From assembly GCA_963926405.1 (NCBI GenBank), contig CAWUXI010000119.1:1-6250 (forward strand): DNA of 6,250 nucleotides, in the 5' to 3' direction. Below the pieces are notes generated by a model, which searched no databases, was not told the origin of the DNA, and saw nothing but the letters and a program-made list of their open reading frames with translations. Positions 6,065-6,250 of the stretch are shown one piece after another. Source of the DNA: CALSMU01 sp963926405 (lineage in GTDB: Bacteria; Bacteroidota; Bacteroidia; Flavobacteriales_D; Parvicellaceae). Numbering within the stretch: the stretch's first letter is position 1; the number at the start of each line of letters is the position of its first letter. The translations under genes and the position numbers were made by a program.

Positions 6065-6171
6065 ATATTTGTTTTAACGCCCTTACTACCGTCGCACTTT
6101 TTTGTTGTAGAACAAGAACTTAAAAACAATAAGAAACAAAAGACGAATGCTAAAATAAATTTTACTTTCAT
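6052..6171 (-). CDS. 39-residue small lipoprotein
   Basis: ATG 6171 opens a 39-codon frame ending in TGA at 6052-6054. The first 19 residues are a hydrophobic signal (MKVKF then ILAFVFCFLLFLSS) ending in the lipobox LSSC, with C20 the predicted lipidated cysteine. Mature protein would be only 20 residues: CSTTKKCDGSKGVKTNMGTM, basic, with a second cysteine at residue 26 and no acidic export signal after the lipid cysteine. It is therefore probably anchored on the periplasmic face of a membrane. A -7/-33 pair lies just upstream and a hairpin overlaps the stop. The GH3/beta-lactamase lipoprotein begins 75 bases later on the same strand, suggesting an operon. I do not recognise a named family; function is unknown. 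The exact signal-peptide/lipobox architecture makes chance unlikely despite the length. Confidence 0.72.
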   Translation of the reverse strand: MKVKFILAFVFCFLLFLSSCSTTKKCDGSKGVKTNMGTM

Positions 6172-6197
6172 ACTGCTACTATTTTAATTCAGAACGG

Positions 6198-6228
6198 TAA
6201 ATATAGATTTTTGGTATGCGAAACAAAA
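6198..6228 (-). promoter_or_regulatory. probable promoter of the small lipoprotein gene (and GH3/beta-lactamase gene)
   Basis: On the minus strand TTTTG (6224-6228), then an 18-base spacer, then TATATTTA (6198-6205) fit the Bacteroidota -33 TTG and -7 TAnnTTTG pattern with one mismatch in the -7 box. It ends 26 bases before ATG 6171, giving a short leader. No comparably good promoter lies in the 75-base gap before the GH3/beta-lactamase gene; only a TTAATTTG close to its start codon was seen. This supports co-transcription. Confidence 0.5.
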
Positions 6229-6250
6229 GCATTAATCACAGTAGCGCCAA

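Overview
The window looks like chromosomal DNA of a Bacteroidota bacterium, probably of the Flavobacteriia/Cytophagia type. The evidence is AT-rich sequence, a TonB-dependent receptor with an N-terminal carboxypeptidase-regulatory-like domain, promoter motifs of the TAnnTTTG type, Bacteroidota-style lipoproteins, and a GH3/beta-lactamase-like fusion protein of a kind I know mainly from this phylum. Genus or species cannot be read from it. All convincing genes are on the minus strand, so transcription runs from high to low coordinates.

Right to left (transcription order): positions 6198-6228 carry a plausible promoter for a tiny 39-residue lipoprotein gene (6052-6171), which is easy to miss because of its size. 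A hairpin overlaps its stop codon. 75 bases further on begins a long gene (3184-5976) for a 930-residue lipoprotein. Its first half is a GH3 (NagZ-like) glycosidase fold that has lost the recognisable catalytic residues. Its second half is a complete-looking serine beta-lactamase/DD-peptidase-like domain with SxxK, YSD and HTG motifs. The two genes may form one transcription unit acting at the cell envelope.

Positions 2561-3183 are about 620 bases with no convincing gene. They contain several perfect inverted repeats, a branched inverted repeat (3095-3170) that may include the terminator of the GH3/beta-lactamase gene, and short open frames on both strands. This stretch looks like a structured, possibly dispersed intergenic element.

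A second minus-strand unit begins at a good Bacteroidota promoter (2587-2612). It holds a 615-residue exported protein made of about 19 MORN_2/YwqK-type repeats (713-2560). After 62 bases comes a TonB-dependent outer-membrane receptor (1-650), cut by the window edge after 216 residues. The receptor's substrate and the repeat protein's role cannot be told from the sequence.

No tRNA, rRNA, CRISPR array, insertion sequence or phage gene was found. The least explained items are the inactivated GH3 half of the fusion, the 39-residue lipoprotein in front of it, and the structured intergenic element. None of these is proven to be a new system.
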